Assembly: GCA_035526335.1 (NCBI GenBank)
Contig: DATLCN010000046.1
Coordinates: 1 to 64,000, forward strand
Direction of reading: 5' to 3'
Length of the DNA stretch: 64,000 bases
Source of the DNA: GCA-2861595 sp035526335
Lineage (GTDB): Bacteria; Actinomycetota; Acidimicrobiia; Acidimicrobiales; GCA-2861595
Positions 32,192 through 40,843 of the stretch are shown in pieces. The translations under genes and the position numbers were made by a program. The notes beneath the pieces were generated by a model, which saw nothing but the letters and a program-made list of their open reading frames with translations, was not told the origin of the DNA and made no database searches. Within the stretch, counting starts at the first letter, position 1. Every line of letters begins with the position of its first letter.

Positions 32192-33510
32192 GCGCAACGC
32201 AGATACTCGAGTTCCTCAAGCCCTCGGTCGCGGCCCTGTTGGAATCGGCCCGGGCCAGGTCCCTTCTCATCCTCGAACCGCTCCGGGAGGAAGACGTGCG
32301 CCGCCAGCATTCCCCGCTCATGGCCCCCCTCGTCTGGGATCTCGCCCACGTCGGCAACTACGAGGACCTGTGGCTGCTGCGGGCCGTGGGAAAGGATGGA
32401 GTGCGGCCGTCGGTCGACGACCTTTACGACGCCTTCCGTCACCCGCGGGTGACCAGGCCGGCTCTTCCCCTTCTCGGGCCCCGTGAGGCCCGCGCCTACA
32501 TCGCCGAGGTGCGCCGGCGTGCACTCGACTCGCTCGACCTGGTGGAGTTCGACCCGTCGAGGCCCCTGTTGCGGGATGGCTTCGTGTACGGCCTGGTCGT
32601 CCAGCACGAGCACCAGCACGACGAGACGATGCTGGCCACCCGACAGCTGATGGGCGAGTGCTCGCCGCCCCTGGAAGGGATGACGCCGGCCCCGCCGGCT
32701 GAGGCTCGCGACGGCGCCACCGCCGGCGCGGAGGTGCTCGTACCCGGAGGGAGATACGTGATCGGCACCGATTTCGAGCCGTGGGCCTACGACAACGAAC
32801 GGCCGGCCCACGAAGTGAGCCTGGCTCGTTTCTGGATCGACACCGTCCCGGTCACCTGTGGGGCCTACCGCGAGTTCATCGAGGCCGGCGGCTACGGCCA
32901 GCGGCGGTGGTGGACCGACGACGGCTGGTCGTGGCGGCAGGAGGCCGAGCTGGCGCACCCACAGTTCTGGCAGCCGGAGGGTGCTGGGTCCTGGAGCGTG
33001 CTCCGCTTCGGCGCCCGCCGTGACCTCCGGCTCGATGAGCCCGTCCAGCACGTTTGCTGGCACGAAGCCGACGCCTATGCCCGGTGGCGGGGCCGGCGCC
33101 TTCCCAGCGAGGCCGAATGGGAGGTGGCCGCCTCCATCGGGCCCGACGGCGGGAAGCGCCGCTTCCCGTGGGGCGACGCTCGGCCCATCGAGGCCACCGC
33201 CAACGTCGGCCAGCGTCACGACGGCCCGGCTCCGGTCGGGGCCTATCCCGCGGGCGCCAGCGCCTTCGGATGCCTGCAGATGGTCGGCGATGTGTGGGAA
33301 TGGACCTCGTCGGACTTCGGGCCGTACCCGGGGTTCGAGTCGTTTCCGTACCGGGAGTACTCCGAGGTCTTCTTCGACAGCGGGTACAAGGTCCTTCGTG
33401 GTGGCTGCTGGGCGACGTGGCCCGGGTCCGCCCGTTGCACGTTCCGCAATTGGGACCACCCCATCCGCCGCCACATCTTCAGCGGCTTCCGCTGCGCCCG
33501 CGACGCCTAG
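32188..33510 (+). CDS. egtB: Ergothioneine biosynthesis: hercynylcysteine sulfoxide synthase EgtB
   Basis: A 440-residue non-heme iron enzyme that joins hercynine to gamma-glutamylcysteine (or cysteine) using O2. The N-terminal DinB-like domain supplies iron ligands in WDLAHVGNYEDLW and VVQHEHQHDETML; the C-terminal FGE-sulfatase domain has WIDTVPVTCGAYREFI, RLPSEAEWEVAA, MVGDVWEWTSSDF and the ending RHIFSGFRCARD. ATG 32188 overlaps the sdhD stop. First of the egtBCD set. Confidence 0.95.
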   Translation: MSATQILEFLKPSVAALLESARARSLLILEPLREEDVRRQHSPLMAPLVWDLAHVGNYEDLWLLRAVGKDGVRPSVDDLYDAFRHPRVTRPALPLLGPREARAYIAEVRRRALDSLDLVEFDPSRPLLRDGFVYGLVVQHEHQHDETMLATRQLMGECSPPLEGMTPAPPAEARDGATAGAEVLVPGGRYVIGTDFEPWAYDNERPAHEVSLARFWIDTVPVTCGAYREFIEAGGYGQRRWWTDDGWSWRQEAELAHPQFWQPEGAGSWSVLRFGARRDLRLDEPVQHVCWHEADAYARWRGRRLPSEAEWEVAASIGPDGGKRRFPWGDARPIEATANVGQRHDGPAPVGAYPAGASAFGCLQMVGDVWEWTSSDFGPYPGFESFPYREYSEVFFDSGYKVLRGGCWATWPGSARCTFRNWDHPIRRHIFSGFRCARDA

Positions 33511-33520
33511 GTGGTCGCGG

Positions 33521-34261
33521 ATGTGCCGGTTGTTCGCCTATCTGGGCCCGTCCGCCACGCTCGAGCAACTGGTCCTCTCGCCACCGCATTCGCTGCTGCG
33601 CCAGTGCTGGGAGCCGCGGTCACAGGTGGGTGGAGTCGTGAACGCCGACGGCTTCGGGGTCGGTTGGTACGACCTGAGCCGGCGACCCGAACCGGCTCGA
33701 TACCGGTCCACCCTCCCGATGTGGGCGGACCGCTCCTTCGCCAGCTTGGCCGGAATCGTGTCCTCCACCGCCGTTCTCGCCGCCGTCAGAAGCGCCACGC
33801 CGCCACTGCCCACGGAACGAAGTTCGACCCCACCGTTCACCGCGGGGCCATGGCTGTTCGCCCACAACGGTGCCGTCGCCGGCTTCCGAGAAGGAGCGGG
33901 TTCCCGTTTGCGCCGCCTGCTGTCCGAGCGCCGGGAGGCTGGCATCGAGGGGTCCAGCGACAGCGAGGTGCTGTTCGCGCTGACGCTGGACCAGCTCGAC
34001 TCGGGTGAGGCGCCCGCGGAAGCCCTCACCCACGTCGTCGACACGGTGTCAGCGGCCGCCGGCGGCAGGCTCAACCTCCTGCTCACGGACGGCGGCTCCA
34101 TCTGGGCGACCTCGCGCGGCGACTCTCTCGTCGCGCGGACAACTTCGGACTCGGTGGTGGTGGCGTCAGAGCCGGATGACGACGAGGCGGAATGGCAGAC
34201 AATTCCTGACGGCGCAATGGTCTCCGCCGCTCCAGGTCAAGTTGACTGGAGGCCAAGGTGA
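33521..34261 (+). CDS. egtC: Ergothioneine biosynthesis: gamma-glutamyl hydrolase EgtC
   Basis: A 246-residue class II glutamine-amidotransferase-like hydrolase. The ATG is followed directly by TGC, giving the N-terminal nucleophile Cys2 (MCRLFAYLGPS); NADGFGVGWYD and FAHNGAVAGF are the other conserved parts. It removes glutamate from gamma-glutamyl-hercynylcysteine sulfoxide. Presence of EgtC indicates the pathway runs through gamma-glutamylcysteine, although egtA is not in the window. The end overlaps egtD (GTGA). Confidence 0.93.
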   Translation: MCRLFAYLGPSATLEQLVLSPPHSLLRQCWEPRSQVGGVVNADGFGVGWYDLSRRPEPARYRSTLPMWADRSFASLAGIVSSTAVLAAVRSATPPLPTERSSTPPFTAGPWLFAHNGAVAGFREGAGSRLRRLLSERREAGIEGSSDSEVLFALTLDQLDSGEAPAEALTHVVDTVSAAAGGRLNLLLTDGGSIWATSRGDSLVARTTSDSVVVASEPDDDEAEWQTIPDGAMVSAAPGQVDWRPR

Positions 34262-35238
34262 CGGAATCTCCGCAGATCGAGGTCCACCTCACAGCCGGCG
34301 ACCTCGCAGCTGCGCTCGAGAATGATGTGCGGGCAGGGCTCGGCTCGCGGCCCCGGGAATTGCCCGCCAAATGGTTCTACGACGAGCGTGGCTGCGCCCT
34401 GTTCGACGAGATCACCCGGCTACCCGAGTACTACCCAACCCGACGGGAGCGGGAGATCCTTTTACGGGAGGCCGACGCGATCGTCCGTGCCAGCACCGCC
34501 GACACCCTTGTGGAGCTGGGTTCGGGTACGTCGGAGAAGACGCGGATCCTCCTCGGAGCCATGAGTGGCGCCGGCCTCCTGGACAGAATCGTCCTGTTCG
34601 ACGTCAGCGAGCCGACCATCCGTTCCGCCGCTGCCGCCCTTTCGGAGGAGTACCCGGGCGTCGAGGTAAGCGGTGTCGTGGGCGACTTCGAGCGCCACCT
34701 CCATCTCCTCCCGTCCGGCGGCCGTCGCCTTATCGCCTTCCTCGGCGGCACGATCGGCAACCTGGGTCCGGTCGAGAGAAAGTGGTTTCTCGGGGAGCTG
34801 GCCAATGGAATGGCGCCCGGGGACTCGCTGCTACTCGGGACGGATCTGGTCAAGGATGCCGCCCGCCTGGAAGCCGCCTATGACGACGCCGCCGGCGTGA
34901 CCGCCGCGTTCAATCTCAACATGCTGGTGATGCTGAACCGGGTGCTCGGTGCGGACTTCGACGTGGCGCAGTTCGCCCACGAGGCGCGGTTCGACCGGGA
35001 AAAGGAGTGGATGGACATCCGGTTGCGGGCGTCGTCCCCGCAGTCGGTCGACATCGCCGACCTCGGGATGAAGCTGGAGCTCGAATGCGGAGAGTCGATC
35101 CGGACGGAGATCAGCAGCAAGTTCCGTCGTTCGGTGGTGGAAGCGGACCTGGCCACCGCCGGCCTCGATATGACGAGATGGTGGACCGATGCCGCCGGCG
35201 ACTACGCAGTGTCCCTGTCCGTGCCAGCGGCTCGGTAG
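34258..35238 (+). CDS. egtD: Ergothioneine biosynthesis: L-histidine N(alpha)-methyltransferase EgtD
   Basis: A 326-residue SAM-dependent methyltransferase that trimethylates histidine to hercynine. PAKWFYDERGCALFDEITRL and PEYYPTRRE at the N-terminus, LVELGSGTSEKTRIL (SAM site), FLGGTIGNLGP and the C-terminal FDREKEWMDIRLRAS match EgtD. It starts with GTG inside the egtC stop. EgtE, the C-S lyase, is not present here. Confidence 0.95.
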   Translation: MTESPQIEVHLTAGDLAAALENDVRAGLGSRPRELPAKWFYDERGCALFDEITRLPEYYPTRREREILLREADAIVRASTADTLVELGSGTSEKTRILLGAMSGAGLLDRIVLFDVSEPTIRSAAAALSEEYPGVEVSGVVGDFERHLHLLPSGGRRLIAFLGGTIGNLGPVERKWFLGELANGMAPGDSLLLGTDLVKDAARLEAAYDDAAGVTAAFNLNMLVMLNRVLGADFDVAQFAHEARFDREKEWMDIRLRASSPQSVDIADLGMKLELECGESIRTEISSKFRRSVVEADLATAGLDMTRWWTDAAGDYAVSLSVPAAR

Positions 35239-35454
35239 TCAGCCCAGGGTCCGCCGGCGGCGGACGACCCGCCGGGTTCTGGTCACGGGCGGCGTGTAGG
35301 CATCGTCGTAGACGACCTCCTCCACCACGTCAGGGCGTCGGTCGACCACCACATCCCGGGCGTACGGCCCCCGCCGGCGAGGGCCGGCGTTCCACGTTCC
35401 CGCGGCTACCACCAGAACCATGAGAACGACGAGCAACACGAAGAAAGCAATCAT
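35239..35454 (-). CDS. Small membrane protein with basic tail
   Basis: A 71-residue protein: one N-terminal helix (IAFFVLLVVLMVLVVAAG), then a tail with acidic and basic patches (VVDRRPDVVEEVVYDD) ending TRRVVRRRRTLG. A purine-rich GGAGGGAAA lies about ten bases before the ATG on the minus strand. It converges on egtD with no gap. No family recognised; the codon pattern and start support it as a gene, but proof is limited. Confidence 0.5.
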   Translation of the reverse strand: MIAFFVLLVVLMVLVVAAGTWNAGPRRRGPYARDVVVDRRPDVVEEVVYDDAYTPPVTRTRRVVRRRRTLG

Positions 35455-35566
35455 GAAATGGGCTTTTCCCTCCCCGAGAGTGGTCGAAACGGCGCCGGCG
35501 AAGGGGGTTTGCCGCGCCCGGTGAACGGGCACGGAGCCGAAAGCCGTCGAGAAGAAGGAGCGCCTC

Positions 35567-35626
35567 GTGTACATCGGAGTGGGAACCCTCATCCTCATCA
35601 TCATCCTGATCCTGCTGCTCACCTAG
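35567..35626 (+). CDS. 19-residue membrane micropeptide
   Basis: GTG followed by codons for YIGVGTLILIIILILLLT and a TAG. AAGGAG (35555-35560) stands six bases before the GTG, one of the best ribosome sites in the window. The product is a bare hydrophobic helix with a glycine-containing N-terminus. Tiny peptides of this sort occur in other actinobacteria, from memory. It lies between the small membrane protein (opposite strand) and tRNA-Lys. Confidence 0.5.
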   Translation: MYIGVGTLILIIILILLLT

Positions 35627-35676
35627 CGCCGGCAGCGCCGGCACTGGAGGAAAGGGGCCAGTAGCGTCGGCGGCAG

Positions 35677-35748
35677 GGGCCGCTGGCGCAATGGCAGCGC
35701 GACGGACTTTTAATCCGCAGGTTCCGGGTTCGAGCCCCGGGCGGCCCA
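35677..35748 (+). tRNA. tRNA-Lys (anticodon UUU)
   Basis: Cloverleaf with acceptor GGGCCGC/GCGGCCC (seven pairs), discriminator A, D arm GCGC/GCGC, anticodon loop CTTTTAA (anticodon TTT) and T arm CCGGG TTCGAGC CCCGG. The first pair of the anticodon stem is an A-C mismatch. The CCA end is not encoded. Confidence 0.93.
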
Positions 35749-35799
35749 CGCACCGAGCTTGAGGCGTGGGTGGTGCCGGCGGAAACTACAGTCGCCTTC

Positions 35800-36189
35800 A
35801 TGGACGATGAACTGGTACGGGGCCGGCTCGAAGAAGAACAGAACCGGCTCGGCGCCCTGCGTGACCAGTACGTCGCCGAAGGCCTCACCTCGGAATCCGA
35901 AGACGACAGCCTCTCCGAACTGTCATCGATGCACCAGCACCAGGCCGACATCGGGACCGAGACCTTCAACCGGGAGCGCGACCTCTCGATCCTCGAACGG
36001 GTGGAGGGGGAGCTGGTTGACATCGAGCACGCTCTGAAGCGTCTCGACAACGGCTCCTACGGTTCGTGCGAAGCCTGCGGCAAGCCGATCGACGATGCCC
36101 GCCTAGAAGCCATGCCCGCCGCCCGCTTCTGTCTCGACGACCAGGCACTGGCCGAGCGTGAGGCCCGGCAGGCCAGCGAGCAGCCATAG
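35800..36189 (+). CDS. DksA/TraR-type zinc-finger protein
   Basis: A 129-residue protein: an acidic, helical N-terminal half (coiled coil about 1-75) and a C-terminal zinc finger GSYGSCEACGKPIDDARLEA with RFCLDD. Three cysteines are clear; the usual fourth is Asp, so the site may be C3D or impaired. Such proteins bind in the secondary channel of RNA polymerase or act as general stress factors. ATG 35800 is seven bases after TACAGT (35787-35792), a likely leaderless start; GTG 35770 upstream is less likely. Confidence 0.8.
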   Translation: MDDELVRGRLEEEQNRLGALRDQYVAEGLTSESEDDSLSELSSMHQHQADIGTETFNRERDLSILERVEGELVDIEHALKRLDNGSYGSCEACGKPIDDARLEAMPAARFCLDDQALAEREARQASEQP

Positions 36190-36227
36190 TGCAGCCCTCC
36201 GTAGCTCCACCGGGCCGCGTTTAGGCA

Positions 36228-37679
36228 GTGCGAAAGGCAGCGGCCGCCACCGCCGCCGGCGTCCTCGCCCTCCTGGGCTTCGTCGGTCTCCGAGGAGCAC
36301 GGACCCTCCGTGATCCCGAGCGCCGGGCCCGCTTCGAGCGCCAGGCGAGGGTCTGGCGACTCACCACCCGTCGAAGCCTGCACTTCGCGCAGGTCAAGGT
36401 CCGCGGGCGGCGGGCCAGCGAGGAGGAGCGGGCCCGCCTCGAAGAGCAGTTCGCCATCCGGTCGGCGGAGGACGTGGCCAAGGTGCTGGGCGGGATGAAG
36501 GGCGCCATCATGAAGGCCGGCCAGATGCTCTCGTTCATCGCCGACGGGCTGCCAGAGGAGGCCAAGGCGGCGCTGGCCACGCTGCAGGCGGACGTGCCGC
36601 CGATGGCCCCGAGCCTGGCCGAGGGCGTCATCCGCAGGGAGCTCGGCGCGGACCCCGACAAGTTGTTCCTCGACTGGGACCCCATCCCCGTAGCCGCCGC
36701 CTCGATAGGCCAGGTCCACAAGGCGGTGATGCCCGACGGCGGCGTGGTGGCGGTGAAGGTCCAGTACCCCGGCGTCGACAAGGCCATCCAGAGCGACCTC
36801 GACAATGCCGAGTTCCTCTACAACGTCTTCGCCCAGTTCGCACTCAAGAACCTCGAGGTCAAGGCACTCGTGGACGAGCTGCGGGAGAGGATGGCCGACG
36901 AACTCGATTACCGCCACGAGGCCTCTTGTCAGACCGAGTTCGCCGACCGGTACGCGGGGCACCCCTTCATCCGCATCCCCCGCGTCGTCCCGGAGCGCAG
37001 CGCCCGCAGGGTGATAACCAGCGAGTGGGTGGACGGCATGCGCTGGGAGGAGTTCCTCGCCACCGCCGATCAGGCGATCAAGGACCGCGCCGGCGAGGTC
37101 ATCATGCGCTTCGCCCAGGGCTCGATCCATCTGCACAACGTGTTCAACGGCGACCCCCACCCGGGCAACTACCGGTTCCACGACGACGGCTCCGTCACCT
37201 TCCTGGACTTCGGCCTGGTGAAGAAGTGGTCGGCAGGGGAGTTCGACCGGCTCGGTCCCGTGCTGGACGCCGTGCTGGCCGAGGATCCCGGACGACTGGT
37301 ACGTACCTCGATCGAGGCCAACTTCCTCGCCCCGAACCACGGGTTCGACCCTGAGTTCGTGTTCGAGTACGTGAGGGGACCGTACGAGCCCTACCTCACC
37401 GACCGCTTCACATACACCAGGGAGTGGACGGGCAAGGCGCTGCAGACGGTGGTGGACATGCAGGGCCGTTACGGCGACCTCATCAAGAAGCTGAACATGC
37501 CCACGTCCTACGTCATCCTCGACCGGGTGGTGTGGGGAGTGAGCGCCCTGCTCAGCCGCTTGGAGGCCACCAACAATTGGCGGGCGATACTCGCCGAGTA
37601 CCGGGAGGGGGCGCCGGCGTGCACAGAGCTCGGGCGCCTCGAGTCGGAATGGCGACACTCCGTAGCGGCCGGGCGGTAA
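36228..37679 (+). CDS. AarF/ABC1/UbiB-family kinase-like protein
   Basis: A 483-residue atypical kinase. The KxGQ motif is MKAGQMLSFIADGLP, the Ala-rich loop is AAASIGQVHKA, then VAVKVQYPG (ATP lysine), FNGDPHPGNY (catalytic loop) and FLDFGLVKKW (metal-binding Asp). An N-terminal helix (about 4-22) may anchor it. Family members support quinone or isoprenoid lipid handling. It starts with GTG; the following hydrolase gene begins 31 bases before its end. Confidence 0.87.
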   Translation: MRKAAAATAAGVLALLGFVGLRGARTLRDPERRARFERQARVWRLTTRRSLHFAQVKVRGRRASEEERARLEEQFAIRSAEDVAKVLGGMKGAIMKAGQMLSFIADGLPEEAKAALATLQADVPPMAPSLAEGVIRRELGADPDKLFLDWDPIPVAAASIGQVHKAVMPDGGVVAVKVQYPGVDKAIQSDLDNAEFLYNVFAQFALKNLEVKALVDELRERMADELDYRHEASCQTEFADRYAGHPFIRIPRVVPERSARRVITSEWVDGMRWEEFLATADQAIKDRAGEVIMRFAQGSIHLHNVFNGDPHPGNYRFHDDGSVTFLDFGLVKKWSAGEFDRLGPVLDAVLAEDPGRLVRTSIEANFLAPNHGFDPEFVFEYVRGPYEPYLTDRFTYTREWTGKALQTVVDMQGRYGDLIKKLNMPTSYVILDRVVWGVSALLSRLEATNNWRAILAEYREGAPACTELGRLESEWRHSVAAGR

Positions 37680-38461
37680 CCCGCTACCTCCGCAAGTACG
37701 TCGTCGCTCCCCGCTACGCCCGGGAGCAGCGGATCACCCTCACGACCTGCGATGGTGTGCGCCTCAACGCGTGGAGGTTGCAGGGGCCCAGCGACGCGCT
37801 CTGCACCGTCGTGCTGGTCCACGGCTTCGTCAACTGGTCGCGGGCGCCGCGGGTCCATGCCTTCGCCCACCTGCTGGCGCGCCGGGCCCACGTGGTGGTG
37901 CCTGATCTCCGGGGCCACGGCGAGTCCGGCGGGGTCTGCTCGATGGGCCGCTACGAGCCGCTGGACGTCGCCGCCGCCGTTGCCGCCGCGCCCGCGGGTC
38001 TTCCGGTGGTGACCGTGGGAATGAGCCTCGGGGGCGCCGCCGTCCTGCTCCACGCCGGCAGCGCCGGCGGAGTGGCCGGCACGGTGGCGGTGAGCGCGCC
38101 GGCGTGGGGTCAGGTGGACCGGGAGGGTTCGACCCGGGTACGCCGGTGGGTGAGCGGCCCCGCCGGGAGGGTGTTCCTGGCCAGGGTCCTGCGCACCCGG
38201 GTGGCGCTCGACTGCGAGTTCCTGCCCGAGGCCGGGGAGGTAGTGGCAGCCATCGCTCCCGCTTTCACGATCGTGGTGCACGACCCCGACGACTGGTACT
38301 TCGGCCCCGAGCACGCGGAGGCGATCCACGGATGGGCCAACGAACCCCGGGCACTGTGGTGGTACGAGGACGCCGGCCACGGGACCGACCTGCTCACGCC
38401 GGCGTTCGCGGACCGCCTGCTCGACGAGTTCGCCGCCCGCCTCCCACCGTCGATGCGATGA
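37649..38461 (+). CDS. Alpha/beta hydrolase (lysophospholipase-like)
   Basis: A 270-residue hydrolase: VVLVHGFVNWSRAPRVHAF, DLRGHGESGG, TVGMSLGGAAVLL with the nucleophile serine, VVHDPDDWYF with the acidic residue region and DAGHGTDLLTP with the catalytic histidine. ATG 37649 lies within the kinase gene and overlaps it by 31 bases in another frame, as expected for a coupled pair. Substrate unknown; a lipid ester is plausible next to an AarF kinase. Confidence 0.85.
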   Translation: MATLRSGRAVTRYLRKYVVAPRYAREQRITLTTCDGVRLNAWRLQGPSDALCTVVLVHGFVNWSRAPRVHAFAHLLARRAHVVVPDLRGHGESGGVCSMGRYEPLDVAAAVAAAPAGLPVVTVGMSLGGAAVLLHAGSAGGVAGTVAVSAPAWGQVDREGSTRVRRWVSGPAGRVFLARVLRTRVALDCEFLPEAGEVVAAIAPAFTIVVHDPDDWYFGPEHAEAIHGWANEPRALWWYEDAGHGTDLLTPAFADRLLDEFAARLPPSMR

Positions 38462-38524
38462 CCGCCGGCCCGCCGGCGACCGAGAACAACTCCGGGTGCA
38501 CCGGGAACTGGCTCAGGGCCGGCG

Positions 38525-39010
38525 TCACTGATCCGGTTCGAGTCCCTTCGCCATGAGGAAGCCGCGGGCCCGCTCGGCCTTCGGGTAGCGCCCTACCAGC
38601 GCCCAGAACGCCGGTCCATGGCCGGCGACGCTGAGGTGGGCCAGCTCGTGGACCAGCACGTAGTCGACCACCCACGTGGGATAACCGGCGATGCGGGAGG
38701 AGATGCGGATCGAGCGCTCCGCCGGCGTGCAGGACCCCCATCGCCATTCCTGGTTGTCGACCCATCGGATGGAGGTGGGAACTTCGAGGCCGTGACGGGC
38801 GGCCAGCGCCAGCGCCCGCTCGTTCAGGTCCGTCCCCGCAGAGGTCGTCCGGCGCTCCATGCGCCGCACCATGTCGGCCACGAAGCGTTCCTCGTCGGCC
38901 TTGGTCATCGTGGCCGGAATGGACACCCGCAGTACGTCGCCGACGGCACGGGCCTGGACCGTCCGCCGCCGCCGCGCACTTCGCACCACCTCGACCTTCA
39001 TCGGAGACAT
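38525..39010 (-). CDS. YgjP/DUF45-like zinc metallopeptidase (M48-related)
   Basis: A 161-residue protein with the motif VLVHELAHLSVAGHGPAFWA: HELAH plus a downstream histidine, the zinc site of the YgjP/SprT-like family. WRWGSCTP precedes it as in YgjP. The start is fixed at ATG 39010 because TACTTT lies six bases upstream on the minus strand and no Shine-Dalgarno is present; ATG 39001 is next. Targets are unknown. Confidence 0.83.
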   Translation of the reverse strand: MSPMKVEVVRSARRRRTVQARAVGDVLRVSIPATMTKADEERFVADMVRRMERRTTSAGTDLNERALALAARHGLEVPTSIRWVDNQEWRWGSCTPAERSIRISSRIAGYPTWVVDYVLVHELAHLSVAGHGPAFWALVGRYPKAERARGFLMAKGLEPDQ

Positions 39011-39071
39011 GCCGCAAAAGTAGCGACAGGCTGCGACCGCATCGGGCACCCAGCCCCGTGGGCCGCGGATC

Positions 39072-39713
39072 TCAAAGAGGCGCTATGGCCTCCACGTCGA
39101 GCGGAACGCTCTCCGGCAGCGACAGCACGTCGCCCGCCCGGAGGTCACCGGTGCCGCTCCCGTCACGCCAGAACCACCGTCCGCAGAGGTTGGACGGCGT
39201 GCACGAGCCGACACCGAGGTGGCGCTCGAGCGCCCGGATCGCGCCGCCGTGGGTGACGACGAGCACAGCCCCCCCGGGGCGGGAACAGAGCCGGTCCAGA
39301 GCGGGCACCACCCGCCTGACCAGTGCTTCATCGTCCTCACCGCCCGGCGGCCGGGAGAGCCGGCCCCCCCGCCAGGCCTCCAGATCCCCGGGCCAGCGAC
39401 TTGCGATCTCCTCGGTGGTGAGGCCGCTCCACTCACCGACGTCGCGCTCCCGCAGCGCGGGGTCCATCTCCACATCCCCGAGGCCGAGAGCGTCGGCGAT
39501 GATCTGCGCTGTTCTGAGCGACCGACGCAGGTCCGAGGCGGCCACGACCGAGAAAACCGGAGCGGCGCCGGCCAGCCACCTCCCTGCCTGCTCGGCCTGC
39601 CGCACGCCCAGGCTCGACAGCGGTGGGTCGGCCATTCCCTGCCAGCGGTGCTCGGCGTTCCAGGTCGACTGGCCGTGACGGAGCAGCAGCAGGCGGGCCA
39701 CAGCGCCAGTCAA
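39072..39713 (-). CDS. Histidine phosphatase (phosphoglycerate-mutase-like)
   Basis: A 213-residue histidine phosphatase with LLLLRHGQSTWNAEHRWQG (catalytic His in RHGQ), AASDLRRSLRTAQII, ERDVGEWSGLTTEEI (acid) and LVVTHGGAIRAL (second His). Starts at TTG 39713 or GTG 39701; the shorter start puts RHG at the usual distance. It could act on small phosphate esters or as a cobalamin alpha-ribazole phosphatase; the substrate is open. Divergent from the MaoC gene with 14 bases between. Confidence 0.85.
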   Translation of the reverse strand: MTGAVARLLLLRHGQSTWNAEHRWQGMADPPLSSLGVRQAEQAGRWLAGAAPVFSVVAASDLRRSLRTAQIIADALGLGDVEMDPALRERDVGEWSGLTTEEIASRWPGDLEAWRGGRLSRPPGGEDDEALVRRVVPALDRLCSRPGGAVLVVTHGGAIRALERHLGVGSCTPSNLCGRWFWRDGSGTGDLRAGDVLSLPESVPLDVEAIAPL

Positions 39714-39727
39714 CTACCTTCGCCGGG

Positions 39728-40582
39728 ATGGGGCTGGCGAGTCAGAAGGTCGGGACGCGCTACGACGACTCGGTCGAGGTCGTCGATCCCGTGCGGGCAA
39801 GGGCCTACGCGGCCGCCACCAACGACGAAAATCCGGCATACCGCACGGGCGGCTTCGTTCCGCCCGTGTTCGGAGCGGTCCCGACGTGGACCGCCCTCGG
39901 CGTGGCGCTGACCGACTTGGTGCCGGCCGAGGCGAGGATGCGGATAGTCCACGGCGAACAGGACATGCACTTCCATCGACCGCTGGTTCCGGGCATGGTC
40001 CTGGCGACGGCGGCGGAGGCCTACAGCATCCGGCCCGCCGGCTCCGCCAGCCGCTTCACGGTCAGGCTCGTCAGCACCGATGCGTCGAGCGGCGAAAACG
40101 TTCTCGAGCAGTACGTGACCATGGTCGTCCGTGACCTGCCCGCCGGGGGGAAGGCCGGCCCCGACAAGCCCGATCACCGCGTTCCGCCGGGTGCCCGGGA
40201 AAAGCCGGTGGGGGAGTATTCGGTCCACGTCGACAAGGACCAGACCTTCCGCTACCGCGAGGCGTCGGGGGACGAGATGGCCATCCACGTCGACGACGAG
40301 GTTGCGCGGAGCGTGGGGCTTCCGGGGATCATCGTCCATGGCCTGTGCACGATGGCCATGACCGGCCAGGCCGTGCTGCGCACCGTCGCCCAGGACGACC
40401 CGTCCCTTCTGAGGAGGCTCGCCGTGCGCTTCTCCGAGTTCGTGCTGCCGGGTGACGACCTGGTGACCACCGTGTACGACGCCGGCATCGAGCCCTCCAC
40501 TGCCCGCCACATCTACGCCTTCGAGGCTCACGGCAACGGCCGCCGGTGCATCACCCACGGCCGCGCCGAGGTCGCGGCCTAG
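39728..40582 (+). CDS. MaoC-like double-hotdog dehydratase
   Basis: A 284-residue protein with two hotdog folds. The N-terminal FAS1-type MaoC-like half includes AYAAATNDENPAYR and DMHFHRPLVPGMVL; the C-terminal half holds the hydratase motif YREASGDEMAIHVDDEVARS and LPGIIVHGLCTMAM. It probably hydrates enoyl-CoA or a related thioester. ATG 39728 is seven bases after TACCTT (39715-39720). The small MoaD-like gene follows on the same strand. Confidence 0.85.
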   Translation: MGLASQKVGTRYDDSVEVVDPVRARAYAAATNDENPAYRTGGFVPPVFGAVPTWTALGVALTDLVPAEARMRIVHGEQDMHFHRPLVPGMVLATAAEAYSIRPAGSASRFTVRLVSTDASSGENVLEQYVTMVVRDLPAGGKAGPDKPDHRVPPGAREKPVGEYSVHVDKDQTFRYREASGDEMAIHVDDEVARSVGLPGIIVHGLCTMAMTGQAVLRTVAQDDPSLLRRLAVRFSEFVLPGDDLVTTVYDAGIEPSTARHIYAFEAHGNGRRCITHGRAEVAA

Positions 40583-40600
40583 TCCCGGAGGGGACGACCG

Positions 40601-40840
40601 ATGGCTGTTTTCAGGATGTTCGCCGCCGCCCGCGAGGCTGCGGGAACAGGCGAGGACCAAATCCAGGGGAGGACCGTGGCCGACGTGCTCGCCGCCGCCC
40701 GGGACCGATACGGCGAAGGCTTCGGTCTCGTGCTCGACAACAGTCGGGTCTGGTTGAACGGACAGCCGGCGGCCTTGCACGACGAGGTCGTCGACGAGGA
40801 CGAGGTGGCCGTGCTTCCTCCCGTCTCGGGCGGTACCTGA
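40601..40840 (+). CDS. MoaD/ThiS-family ubiquitin-like sulfur carrier
   Basis: A 79-residue beta-grasp protein: MAVFRMFAAAREAAGTGEDQ at the start, VWLNGQPAALHDEVVDEDEV, and the end VLPPVSGGT. Sulfur carriers end in Gly-Gly; here one extra threonine follows and would need to be removed before activation, as in some actinobacterial carriers. GGAGGGG precedes the ATG at a good distance. No MoeB- or MoaE-like partner is adjacent, so the pathway is open. Confidence 0.8.
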   Translation: MAVFRMFAAAREAAGTGEDQIQGRTVADVLAAARDRYGEGFGLVLDNSRVWLNGQPAALHDEVVDEDEVAVLPPVSGGT

Positions 40841-40843
40841 CCG

